Below are positions 34,097-44,971 of a stretch of 64,000 nucleotides of DNA, in pieces; the first letter of the stretch is position 1, and each line of letters begins with the position of its first letter. A program made the translations under genes and the position numbers. Source of the DNA: Arachnopeziza araneosa (Eukaryota > Ascomycota > Leotiomycetes > Helotiales > Arachnopezizaceae). The stretch covers positions 124,001 through 188,000 of the forward strand of contig QYAI01000097.1 of assembly GCA_003988855.1 (NCBI GenBank), given 5' to 3'. Under the pieces are notes generated by a model that searched no databases, was not told the DNA's origin, and worked only from the letters and a program-made list of their open reading frames with translations.

Positions 34097-36352
34097 TCAC
34101 CCCGCAGTCAACTCCCCCAACCTCCTCTCCAGCTCAGGCACCTGCCTCAATTTCAACTCCAACTCCTCCCTCTCATCCTCGAGCTGCAGCCTCCTCTCTG
34201 CATCCAGCCGCGTGAAAACATAATGGCCCTGGCCATCGAACTGCAGTATCCTCTCGTGGTATTTCCACAGACTGCGTCGATGGCTCACGGTCATGAGTGT
34301 GATCCCTAGGGCTTTGGCGTGCTCGTACATGACCTTTTCCATCTCGAGGGTGACGCTCGATGTGCACTCGTCGAGGATGGCGTATTTAGGGCGATTGTAG
34401 AAGAGCCGCGCCATGGCGACGCGTTGTTGTAGACCGCCAGATAAGACGTCCCGCCATTCGGCTTCGGCGTCCCAGCCTTGAGAGAAGGAGGAGACCAGGT
34501 GGTCGAGATCGAGGATGCGGAGGATGGAGAGGAGGTCGGCGTCTGTGATTCCCTTGGTGCGCATGATTCGGAGGGAGTCGGGGTAGATGATTTGTTGGCG
34601 TAGGGAGCCAGCACTGAGATACGGGCGCTGAGGGACGTAGAAGACCTGGGAGAGGGGAGGTTTGCGCACAGTACCGCCATAGACCGGCCAGAGACCGCCG
34701 AGGATGCGGAAAAGGGAGGACTTGCCACAACCATTTGGCCCGACTACTAGAACATGATCGCCGGGTTTCATGGAGAAGGAGAGAGCTTTGACGAGAACAC
34801 TTCCTCCCGGCGTGATGATTGGGCTGATTCTGTTAGGATGTGAGAATTGAGGAGTGAGAAACTTACACATCGATGAATTCAATATCTTCACTCTCAATGA
34901 CTTTTCCACGTCCTTTCATTAGTTCAAGTTGTTCTCCAGAGCTTTCATCTGATACAAGAGTCTTTTCAAACCGACCGGCCTTGATATCATCCATTACTTC
35001 TAATAATGTAGCAACTCGAGAAGTGTAGCCGGCGAGTTCTGTGACTTCCTTATAAGAAAACATAACTCGACCAAACGCATCCGAGCTGGAAAGCAACAAT
35101 CTTCTATTTGTGATAAAACTTTCCGTTCGATCGCCCATAGTTTGGGCTGTGGCTCCTGGGATCTTGAAGAATACCGGAACGCTGCAAAGGACGAGTCCTA
35201 GAGCTCCCCAAACGTATTTGATTATGAAATCTTCCATGATGCCATGTGTGAAACGCCGCCGTAGAATATCTAAAAAAGTCAGCATCCCACAAATCTCTAG
35301 ATAGAGATACGTACAATTAACATGCTTGATTAAAGTGAAATATCCTTTGTCTAACGTATCCTTCTCTGCCTCGTGTCCATTGTACAATGCAATTTCTTCG
35401 CTGTAATCTATTATCCTTGAGTGCTCAAATCTGAATTCTCCTTCTAATCGAGCTTCATCTGCAACATATTTTCCAAATGGTGGGGTTAATGCTCGCATGA
35501 CGTTTGCGGATAATTGTACCAACAGAGACATGAAGAACAATCCTTCTCCACCAACACTCTTAGAAAGAGAATAGTTGTATATCAACATATCCAATGTTGG
35601 TTTTGCCAAATTTCCGTATAGTTCAGCCAAACTGTTCGCAAATTTTGATACATCCACAGTGATCAATTGATCTGCATTCTTTATTCGATCGTCCAGGGCC
35701 GAGAGGGAATAGAAGGTCATGTTCGAGAGGTATTTTTCGTGTATATAATTCGTCAATCGTGTTCTATATTGCAATGAGAGCTTGCATTGATGGTATGATA
35801 ACTATCCAAGTTAGTAGGGGTTTTAATTACCAAAATACAACATACCATTGAATTCGTAAAGGTAGCTGGCACAGCAATCAACATCCACCAAACAATACCA
35901 ACCAAGAAGTCCCTCCCTTTCCCTCTTACCAAGCTACTCACTAATGCTCCATCCATCGCTGCAACCTTAAGACTTATCAATGTCCGCACCACTAAAAATA
36001 CGCTATGGCTGATCAACAACCTCATTTCCTTACTCCTCCACCCAGGAATGCATATCCTCAACAACCTAAACAAATTCTTGAAGAACTCTCTATTCAGCTC
36101 TACTTTCGGCCTCTTCTCTGCTCCATGACCTAATGTCGTCGATCCACGCTTGCGATTTATTATCTGCCGCTCTGCAGCAGCTTTCTGCTCTGCGATGGCC
36201 GATCGTATTCGGTTTAGGAGGGCGAAGAAGAGGGTTAGGTAGACTGTGCGGGAGATTTTGGTGCGGTGTTTTAGGTAGAGAGTTGTGAGTTCGGAGACAA
36301 TGGATTTGAGTGTTCGGTCGGGTGGGAGGGAGAGTTTGGATTGTGCTGCCAT
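34097..36352 (-). CDS. Peroxisomal ABCD-type half transporter, four exons
   Basis: Minus-strand exons 36352-35846, 35801-35315, 35269-34867 and 34829-34097 join in phase to 709 residues; the introns are 44, 45 and only 37 nt. The start is the ATG opening MAAQSKLSLPPDRTLKS, because the frame upstream has no ATG. The N-terminal membrane domain includes the ABCD-type loop EEIALYNG (the EAA-like motif). The nucleotide-binding domain has Walker A GPNGCGKSS (496-504), the signature LSGGLQQRVAMARLF, Walker B YAILDECTS and the H-loop TVSHRRSLWKYH. A coiled-coil tail (LQLEDEREELELKLRQVPEL) ends the protein. ABCD half transporters dimerise in the peroxisomal membrane and import long-chain acyl-CoA for beta-oxidation. 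I cannot decide between the fungal PXA1 and PXA2 orthologues. Confidence 0.92.
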
Positions 36353-38519
36353 GGTGATGGTGGTGAGTTTGGGGTGTGGGGAAGTTCTCAACGCTGGCCG
36401 GTAGCTTTAGGCCTCAACTGTAAGAATAGGGCTTTGGTATCATGTCTTAACACGAGGGTGGGAGATTAAGGATATGGGCGATAAAGTCATTGAGTGTGAT
36501 TGTTGATGTGTAGTTGTAGAGTTGATGTTGATGACCCACTGCGCATGTCATGTTTCCATGTTTGCCTCCAAATGTCCTCGGCAGGCAGGGATATTTCCCC
36601 AGGCTTTCACATGCCGCACTAAACCCTGCGATGGTAACCTCATCGTCACAAATCGACTTAGAAGCTCCTTCTACGTGTGAAATTGGCGGGTTTAATCTCA
36701 CTGAAAAATGAAATAAAAGAAATACTCTTTCCATTTCATTTCTAGATCCAAAGTTCATACCTTTTCAACGAGCGGATTGGTAATACTAGGGCAATTGGTA
36801 GATTAGAAGAGATAAGCCTTGAATATCGCTCTTGTAGCCTTAATAACATGAATACTTCTACCATCTACATGATTCTTCAGCCTTACTTTGCCCGGTCACA
36901 AGGTTGAGTAAAGAGAAGAAGCCTGTTGACGTAAAGTTAACGGCTTGCACTTCAGAGCTTGCTTGACGTCGCTCTGTAAGCAGTGATTGAAGACGTCCTA
37001 TCTTCATATACCTAAATAGTAAGTGCGTAGATTTATTAACCCATCTAGAAGCTGATGATAAATAGTGAAGCCACCACATGTCAGTTACATCAACGGTCGG
37101 AATCAACAGACCACTTGCCTTGTAGTGCCAAAAGCAATGTCAAGAAATGCGAGGCCATCACTAGGCTTCTCCATATTGTTTGTTTGTCGTCCTTCTTTAG
37201 GTATCAACCAGTGTTTTTTATCAGCATAGGCATCCTATCTCCTTTGTCCCCGGAAAGCATACTCGTTGATGGAGGCTATACTTTCTGACGGTGCAAGCTC
37301 AAAACGATTCTTTCTGATATACACCATGTCAATATTCCTTATCGCTCCTTATGGCCCCATCTATCTACAGAGCGCATTAGTATGATTTTCTTCAAAGCCT
37401 TTCAGAGCCTTTCATAACGTTCTTAACTAAATCATCCATTTTGCCCGCACAAACCATCACGGCAGACGGCCACAACGTCATCTAGAATCAAGCACACCAG
37501 CTCGTGTCATACTCCAAAGGCGTGATTCTGAATCTAATGCTCATCAAAACCTCGGTTCTAGTTAAGCTAGCAAACTTGAAATTCAGCTTTGCCTTATTTG
37601 GTTATTTCCCAGCCTTTTTGCTATGTATTGTTTGCGATACACGACTGCTAGTTCGGCACGGGCATGGCTTTCCTGCTATGCTCTTTGCCGATATGTGCTT
37701 GCCCAAAGTCGCAGATGTAAGCGGCCTTGCACTTCCCAGCATATGCCGAGAGACGTAGATGATACTGTCCCGACCTGCTTCCTCGCCAATGGCTTGCGGA
37801 TCTCGTCATCCCCTGCATTAAAGAGTACCCAATCGTTTGTAGTAGCAATAAGCAGATTGTCCGAGTAGAGGTCTTATTCTTTGGTGGTCAGAAGGGAATG
37901 TTCTTCCGGCGCTGCTGGGGTTAGGTGGGTACTTACCAGTGTAGAACATGTCGACCTCATGGAGGAATTTGACCTATATACTCCCCTGATAGGGGCCTAA
38001 AGACCCAAGGTGATGGCGTCTGTATATAAACAAGGCAGTTATGTGTTTATTACTAAGGAGAGTTGTCAGTTTTCCGATCCACATAGTTGATGAAGAAACT
38101 CAATTAAGTGCGTGCAAAGATTCCAGGAGCGGACGACCGGATAAGCCAGAATTTCCAGATCATAGACGCCGACATCATCTCAATATCTCCTCTATGCTGT
38201 TTTGTCCCATCCTCAGGACATTGTCTCTACACTTCATCCCATATACAAAATGACATGAAGTACTTGAATGAACATAGCTGGATAAGACCAAACAATTGAA
38301 TCCTATGAGTTAGCTAGTTTCTCCAGAGAGTGAATATCGGGCCAATCTAGACGTACTAGATCTTCTCTTCCTCCTTTTCTTCTTCTTCTCCCACCATCAA
38401 TACTTCTCATCATCTGCAACCTCAGATCTACAACACCGTAGATCTTCAACACCGCAACTACTACACTTCATTTCGTATAGAAAATCATACAGACCGTCTC
38501 CGAGGCCGCCATGGCTTCT
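36353..38519. other. 2.2-kb gene-free stretch ending in a leader-like sequence
   Basis: No frame resembles a family. GTATATAAAC near 38021-38030 is TATA-like. From about 38360 the sequence becomes CT- and CA-rich, like a fungal 5' leader, and ends in GAGGCCGCCATGGCT (38502-38516), a strong start context; the reading frame that would follow is interrupted at once by the inverted-repeat element at 38520. Confidence 0.4.
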
Positions 38520-38767
38520 CAGGGCCTCAGGTCCCTAAAGACGGCAACATACCCTAGAAGGCCCTGTAGCGCTATTTAGGGCTAATAGACTTTGACTTGC
38601 TGTAATTTTAGGGTGCCTCTACTATTAAAATAGCTTATAACAGAGCTGCTTAAAAGCCTTCAGGCTCTAAATATAGGGTGTCTTGCATACTAAGGTTAGT
38701 GAGGCCTTAAAACTGTAAAAATCATAAGATACAGGGCATTACAGGGCCTTCAAGGCCCAAGGCCCTG
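38520..38767 (+). mobile_element. Short inverted-repeat element (MITE-like, CAGGGCC ends)
   Basis: The 248-bp segment begins CAGGGCCTCAGGTCC and ends with the reverse complement of CAGGGCCTTGGGCC; a second inverted pair, GAAGGCCCTGTA, lies just inside each end. The interior is AT-rich with no coding frame. CAGGG ends recall hAT-type non-autonomous elements, but I see no clear 8-bp target duplication (TGGCTTCT on the left, CAGTCCGG on the right), so the class is uncertain. It sits three codons after a strong ATG context and next to the broken GH30 gene. Confidence 0.5.
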
Positions 38768-38807
38768 CAGTCCGGAGACTTTTTGCGCCCCTCGCGGTGA
38801 AACCATC

Positions 38808-39687
38808 TCAACTGATCGCCAGATTGACGGTGCTAGCGCTATTACTATTGATGACGACGATGCCGATCGTGCCGTCAACATTCCTTGCAGCAATGGCTTT
38901 CCCACTTCCTCCACTGGTCTCAACCCTCACCCTCCCGGTCTCAACACACGCGAGAAGCCGGCATAGGCCCACAGCCGCTTGGAGGGGGTGACGGTATTAT
39001 TTTCGATTTTAATGAGTTTGGAATTTGTGCTACTACCTTGAGCGCCGATCTGGTACAGGAAGCCGCTGCAATTGGCCGCGGTGAGGCCCGTGTAGATGTT
39101 GTTCGCCCAGGTGAGACCTTCATCTGCACCACCGCTAGAATACCCTGTGTCTGAGTCAGTATTCCAAAATAAATAAAGCGCAAGAATGGAGAGTTACAGG
39201 CTGCTGTCCATGCTCCTTGGAGATCAGCCCATTCGGTCATCCATACTAACTTTTATCAGCATAGAAAGTTTTCACACCGTATTGAACAGCCTCTTTTGCA
39301 ACAAATAACTGTCCAGAATCTTTCTCGTCCCAAACATAATTCGGCGTCGCCTTTGGTCCTCCCGGATTCTTGGGGAGGATCGTATTCATATGGTCTGAAG
39401 AACTATCCGGCGATGAACCAATGCCATTGCGAAGAATGGTAAAACCGGCGCCCGAGGTGTTGTTAAAACAAGAGATCTAGGGCGTAACGCTGTTTGTCTG
39501 TCGGGAGGCCGACAATTGTGTTTGCACGCTGGAAAGCTTCAGAAGTGCCGAAACCGTCAATGGTTTGGTAGGTAGTAGAAAGATTAATTGTTACAGTATT
39601 TTTGGCTTGTCGAAACCCGACCACTGAAGCTTCTAGAAGAGGAATTGATACGGCGTGGAGTAGGAGATGAAGCAAAGTAGGACCCAT
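38808..39687 (-). pseudogene. GH30 endo-beta-1,6-galactanase-like pseudogene
   Basis: The 5' part on the minus strand encodes a signal peptide (MGPTLLHLLLHAVSIPLLEA) and the GH30 opening VTINLSTTYQTIDGFGTSEA, FQRANTIVGLPTDKQRYALD. A one-base excess in a T4 run (39465-39468) then breaks the frame; in the next frame the protein continues SGAGFTILRNGIGSSPDSSS to GVKTFYAD. The sequence jumps near 39235-39255 straight to TEWADLQGAW, so the central catalytic part (several hundred codons in the family) is missing. After a normal intron (51 nt, ending ACACAG) it goes on as WYSSGGADEGLTWANNIY and SKLIKIENNTVTPSKRLW. A second frameshift near 38935 precedes the tail ARNVDGTIGIVVINSNSAST. It cannot make an active enzyme. 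The intact ancestor was a secreted plant-arabinogalactan-degrading type. Confidence 0.85.
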
Positions 39688-40310
39688 TTTGTGCGGAAAG
39701 GATGCCAGAAAGGGGAGGAAAACATTTTCTATTTTGATATCTTGTGCGTTATCTGAGAACGCAGGAAAGGAGATCTTAAAGTTCATGGAATAGCTAACAC
39801 GGTTAGATGATTTAGATCTCGGCTTAAATCCATTTCAGGCAACCAAAAGAAGAAATATCATACCAATTAAGTTATTAGGAGTCAACCTTAATCATCGATC
39901 TTGATGGCACGTGACCCATGCTCCTTCACCCACCTCGCCTCACCTTATGTTCAAGCGTACTCTCTTACTCCTATATCTCTTGCCTGAGTATCCATTAGCG
40001 AAGGGTTTGGATACTTAATGAGCTACTTGAATATAAAAACCAAGTTAAGCGAGGAGAATCGGTGCTGGGCGGGAGGTGCACAGACGATCCCTACTTTTGG
40101 AATCATTTTCAGCCGCTGAGCGGGAGGTGCACGGTGCACAAACACATGACCATGGGCCAGCCGAAGCCTTGCATATATATCTCCACGAGCAGCTTGCCAA
40201 GAGAATCAGAAACAAACTTTTCAAGTTCATCTCTTTGAAGTTTTGTGGCACTGCTGAACTTCTTATTGAAGCGGGCAAAGGATTTGCATACGATTGATCA
40301 CCAACCTATC
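39688..40310. other. Intergenic region between divergent genes
   Basis: This is the shared upstream region of the GH30 pseudogene (minus) and the Clr5-metacaspase gene (plus). A GGCGGGAGGTGCAC-like sequence occurs twice, at about 40068-40081 (GGCGGGAGGTGCAC) and 40119-40132 (AGCGGGAGGTGCAC). No gene is supported. Confidence 0.4.
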
Positions 40311-41764
40311 ATGTCTCCACTAGCGGGGCAAAATGCAGTTCGCAAATACACCATGGACGACTGGGAGGAGCATCGGGAAGAGATTTCGACCTTGTACAAG
40401 AACGGTGCTTTAGAAAGCGTGATACAGCTCATGGGCGAGCGATATGGGCTTGAAGCTACGTAAGAATGCCATTACTCATATCTTAGAACTTCTAGCTAAC
40501 CTAGCCCGTATTCAGCCCAGAAGAGTACAAAGAGCGAATTCATAAGTGGGGTCTTGATGAGCATATCCAGAAAGATGAGACGAGAAAGACGACAGAGAAT
40601 AAGAAGCCTCTTCACCCGCAAGATGCTCCAGCCCCAAAGATTCTCTCAACGCCGGAGGCTCCTCCACCACCTCCTACCCAAATGCAAGCTTTCAACAACG
40701 GAGCACCCCAAGGCTCCACATTTCAATATTCGGATGGTACGGGGCGACGGAAGGCGTTGCTCATTGGCATAAATTACGTGGGACAAAGAGCTGAGTTACA
40801 AGGATGTATCAATGATGTGAAAAATATGTTTGAGTTCTTGCGAGATTCTTGTGGATATAAACGGAACGACATGGTTATTCTGATCGATGACCAGCAGAAT
40901 CCAACCTCACAGCCCACCATTATGAACATACTACGGGCCATGCACTGGTTAGTCAAAGATGCTCAAAAGAACGACTCGCTGTTCTTCTATTTCTCAGGTA
41001 ATTTTCATCTCCTCTGATCTTACATTTGGTTCTCTCAACTCGTTTCCTGCATCTTTATGCCAACTCATCAATTCACAGGCCACGCAGGCCAAACCAACAA
41101 TGAAGAATATGGATTCGATGAGGTCATTTACCCCGTTGACTTTAGACGATTTGGGCATATCGTCGGCCGTGAAATGTATAGAATCATGGTCAAGCCCTTG
41201 ACGCACGGTGTACGCCTCGCTGCCCTCTTTGGTTCTACCCACGAGGGAAGGCCACTAGACCTCCCCTATATCTACTCAACACAAGGTATCCCCAAAGAGT
41301 CAAACTTTGCAAAGCAAGCTGGGCAAGGACTATTGAGCGTTATTCCTCAGAAAAGCCATGACATTGGCGGTAGTGTAGCTACGACCTCACCAGCTGACGT
41401 GGTGATATTTTCGGGGTCCATGGATTGTGACGAGTCAGTGCAGTTCATTTTCACCACTTTACTACCATTCTTAGTATCCTGCTTGTGGAGATTTAACTTA
41501 ATACAACTATTATAGCGCCTACGACCGCGAGGTTACACAGGCTATTGGGGCCATGTCATGGGCTTTTATCCAAGCGATGAAGAAGAACCACCAGCCAAGC
41601 TATTCCCAGCTACTGTGTAGCATTCGCGACGAGCTTGCTACTAAATCTACCCAGGACCCTACGATAAGCTGTTCTCATCCTCTGGGTAAGATTCTAGTAA
41701 GCTATCTAAGACTTTTGGTTATTGATTTAGTTTTCCAGATACCAATCTTCTTTATATCATCTAG
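40311..41764 (+). CDS. Clr5-domain/metacaspase fusion lacking catalytic Cys, five exons
   Basis: Exons 40311-40459, 40516-40997, 41079-41433, 41516-41685 and 41739-41764 join in phase to 393 residues. Residues about 15-70 match the fungal Clr5 domain (YTMDDWEEHREEISTLYKNG, then PEEYKERIHKWGLDEHI). A Pro-rich linker (about 85-110) leads to a type I metacaspase fold: RKALLIGINYVGQRAELQGC, MHWLVKDAQKNDSLFFYFSG, DEVIYPVDFRRFGHIVGREM, LDLPYIYSTQGIPKE and a C-terminal DTNLLYII supplied by a 26-nt last exon. The catalytic His is kept (SGHAG, H212), but the motif normally DSCHSG reads GSTHEG, with Thr264 at the nucleophile position, so peptidase activity is not expected. The acidic loop after the His is also shortened. 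The frame is otherwise intact through five exons, which suggests a maintained pseudoenzyme. It may act as a decoy or adaptor; Clr5 is an N-terminal module of unknown role. Confidence 0.85.
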
Positions 41765-42500
41765 CGACCAGTCTAACCTTCGACGATATAGAGGCCTCGA
41801 CTCTAAGTTAACGGCTTAGAGATGACATAATCAGGGCTCAGAGCAGAGAAGCGGCTGTATCTTATGTAGAAAAATCCCTCTAAGCAGTCTCATTCCAGCT
41901 CAAACGGTCTCTTTCTAAAATACAAAGCTCTGCATGTTATTGTTTCTGCTCCTTGATTTCTCCAACACTATCCTCACTGTGCCTATCTCACCTTGCTCGA
42001 GCGACGTATTTGTAGCGATTCTTACGGCGACAAGAATTTCGAGGTGATGTCGTGTAAAGCGCCGCTAATTCAGAACCACCTTGCAAGCTTGATGGTTGTG
42101 CAGACTTTTCTTAATACTCTCGCTGGTGTGGTTTGATTGTATTGGTAGAAGCCATTCTGATATGTTCTAGCCTTGATTGTAGCTTGGAGCTGACGTGTAT
42201 GTTAGCTGCGGAAACAATGATCCAGAGTTACTGGCTGTGACTGTGACTGTGACTGTGCGCCTGCTGACATGTTGGACAGGACTCCCATTTGCTGTTACAG
42301 CTGTAGGTTATGATAGGATTCTGATGTGCTGACGGTCACAAGTGTGGTATTTGCTCGCACGATAGCTACACATTAAGTCGTTAAGCCTCTGGTGTTTAGC
42401 TCTCATTGGCTGCAACACTGGTACAAAAATAATGCCGTGCTAGCTCTTTTAATAAAACCCCAGCCAACTTCAACCAAAAGCACGTGGCTGGACATGCCGC
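41765..42500. other. Intergenic region between metacaspase-like gene and amidase pseudogene
   Basis: No gene is supported. A short hexanucleotide tract (CTGTGA repeated near 42235-42252) is present. CCACGTGC-type E-boxes are absent except AGCACGTGGC near 42479-42488. Confidence 0.4.
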
Positions 42501-44619
42501 TCACTCCACAAAGGAAGTATCCGGCGTAATCGGTTCCCAGACATTTCGAGCGCTGTTTCCAAGACCGAAAGCATAACGTCCTGTTTTAACTTCTGTTAGC
42601 CAGCCGTGTGTTGCTAGCGCATCGTGGATTAAATTAATTCGCATCAAGTCACTCCCTGCACGGATTCCATCAGTGTAAGAATTCGCATCTTGGACAGCAG
42701 TTTTTCATTACCTGAAGCGCCGGCAATTGAACAAGCAATAGGCAAGCGCTCAGTAAGTCCAGTAACACGAGATTCGTATGGACTTTGTCCAACTATCAAA
42801 AGTCAGCTGTATCCAAGTGAGCGAGCAAGTGCCGCACTTGGTACGCTAGCTGAGGTAGCCGGAGCAGAGCTGCTAGGTTCAATGGATCAATGCCATATCG
42901 CTTCACACATGGGACAGTCACATCGCGATATACGGGTTCACCTGAACCAACGGGCAGGATCATTATAGCTGTCGAAGTTGTCTCGTCGTCAGGCGCGAGC
43001 ACATTTCGTTTCAACCAGCTCTGGAATATCTCGAGCTCGGTAATAAACTTGTTGCGATCTTTGAGAGAAACTTCCAGCCCCAGATCCCTATCCATATCAA
43101 TACTGGTTTGTTCATGACAAGTCATACCGGATCACAGACCATTTATACTGGATGTGAAGAGAAACGTAAGCTTTCTTGTTAAACAAGCATTGGTGGTTTG
43201 CACGAAAAATATCGAACTCGTGGTATCCATCATAGTAGAAAGGATTATATCCCGACTGTTTTACAAAATATTAAATCTCTGCATATCGAAGACGCTCAGG
43301 GTTACAGATTCTCACTTACCATACGGATAAACTCAGCCAAGGATTTCTACTTTGCTTCTGGAGGCGGATTCCTCTCCGATATATCAGCAAGACTAAATAC
43401 TATTCGTTTCACACCAAGGAACTCCTCGAGCATGACTACAAATTCTTCAACCATCCTTTGCTAAACTGCATTTGTGTATGGAAAATAATCCGTTGGATAT
43501 AGGATGCGATGAGGATACTGTAAATAGCGTCAGGAAACTAAACCGGCTGCCGATGTAGTGGATGTTTGGATGCACCTGTGAAATGTTTGCCAGGCTCGGA
43601 GAGAGTGTATGAATTGCAAAACTCTTGAATGTCTCGATATCCCGACCCAAAAAGCCCACTGTGTCAAAGTATCTGCAAAGAAATTAACTTGGCGCTCATT
43701 GAAAGAATTGCACTTACGGGTAGCTAGGATATAGACCCTTTGTAGAGGCAGCCATGTCCGTTGTGCACGGAATCCCAAACACTCCGGTTTGAGCTGCTGG
43801 CTCCTGAATGCTACCAAACGCTACGCCGAGTCAGCAGTGTAGTCGTGTATGCATATTAGAGAGAGTTACTATCACTGCCGATCGAATAGTCCAGCCACGG
43901 ATACCCTGCAATCGCTGCAGCCCCGCCGGTTGTACTTCCACCTGCGGATTGATATCCATCTGCTCGAGGATTGAAAGGACATTGGAAGTTGACCCAACCG
44001 CAAGGTTTTTCACTGGAGGCAAAGGCTGTCATTTTTGTCTTTCCCACGACTACTGCTCCAAGGTCGGTAAGTATCTTGACATATTCGGCCGTCTCAGCCT
44101 CAGTGCTTCGTGTCTTTTGGAAGGATAGACATTGAAGTGAGGTTTGATACCAGCAAGTGCGTAGTTGTCCTTGATCGCCACCCGCATGCCAGCGAGGGGC
44201 TTCTCCCTCGTAGGTGTGAAATATAGCCTACTTGGTACTGCGACCACTTTATTAATGCCATCCTTCGATATCCCGTCCAAAATTGAGTACCTATTTGCAA
44301 TCAACGGTCAGAACTGTACAAGGAGTGAATTTTTGTACTCATTCCGGGATAGATTCTTAGGCACTAAAGCCGTGTGGAATGCTTGTAAATGATCTTCATG
44401 AAGCCTATATGCCTCAAAGACGTGCATACCCAGGAGAAAATAAGGCCCACTCGGGATGATAGGTTCAACAGAACTTTTCCCATGCGGCATTCCACTGGGT
44501 GACTTGATGCTGCACTGAGAAGCGTTAGATTTGTCACGAAACAGGTTTTGCCATGTTCCTACTTGCGATGGTGAACCTAGGTAGAATTGATCTCGATCCA
44601 CGCCAACGGTAGTGATCAT
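42501..44619 (-). pseudogene. Amidase-signature family pseudogene
   Basis: Minus-strand segments reconstruct a fungal amidase-signature protein in order: PSRLYFTPTREKPLAGMRVA, IKDNYALAGIK, VVVGKTKMTAFASSEKPCGW, DGYQSAGGSTTGGAAAIAGY with the Ser-rich catalytic loop, PWLDYSIGSDTFGSIQEPA across a clean 49-nt intron (43821-43869), FDTVGFLGRDIETFKSF, MVEEFVVMLEEFLGVKR, ILPVGSGEPVYRDV and RYAFGLGNSARNVWEPIT at the end (stop at 42501-42503). The frame is broken by a missing base near 44143 and by in-frame TAG codons at 43461-43463 and 43347-43349. Further disruption is likely between 43100 and 43200. Most relatives are uncharacterised hydrolases. The catalytic loop itself is degraded (GGST where an SSGS-like run is usual). 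The 5' end is uncertain; an upstream exon is possible. Confidence 0.82.
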
Positions 44620-44971
44620 GGCTAGAAGACGCGAAAGAAGTAAATATCAGTCAGTCATTGGCGATTATGATGAATTTTGAGAGCAAAGTGAGAATCTCCA
44701 ACAGCGACGCAGATCCTCTTAGGATAAGTGCGCGGCACAAGGTGGCCAGGGTTTGGGGGTGGGATTTCAAGTGTTTAAGTGGTGACGCAAACGTGAAGGG
44801 AATGCAAATCGGTGTTGGCACCGCAACACTCGGATACGTTACTTCGGTGCACAAGGAAGAGACCAACTATACCCCGTATATACTAAGATATAGAGGTTTA
44901 CTTTCACACTAATTCCATTTGCTCAATTATGCTGTCATGTCAGGGATTTAAATGAGCAGAAGCGGGGAGCC
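44620..44971. other. Intergenic region between two pseudogenes
   Basis: This lies upstream of the amidase pseudogene and downstream of the NLR pseudogene. The frames on either strand (44651-44866 minus, 44658-44912 plus) overlap each other and match nothing I know. Confidence 0.35.

Noticed and set aside
38797..39154. Two plus-strand frames of 64 and 89 codons
   Set aside because: They are antisense to the GH30 remnant, which is recognisable on the minus strand.
42690..42968. 92-codon plus-strand frame
   Set aside because: It is antisense to the C-terminal part of the amidase pseudogene.
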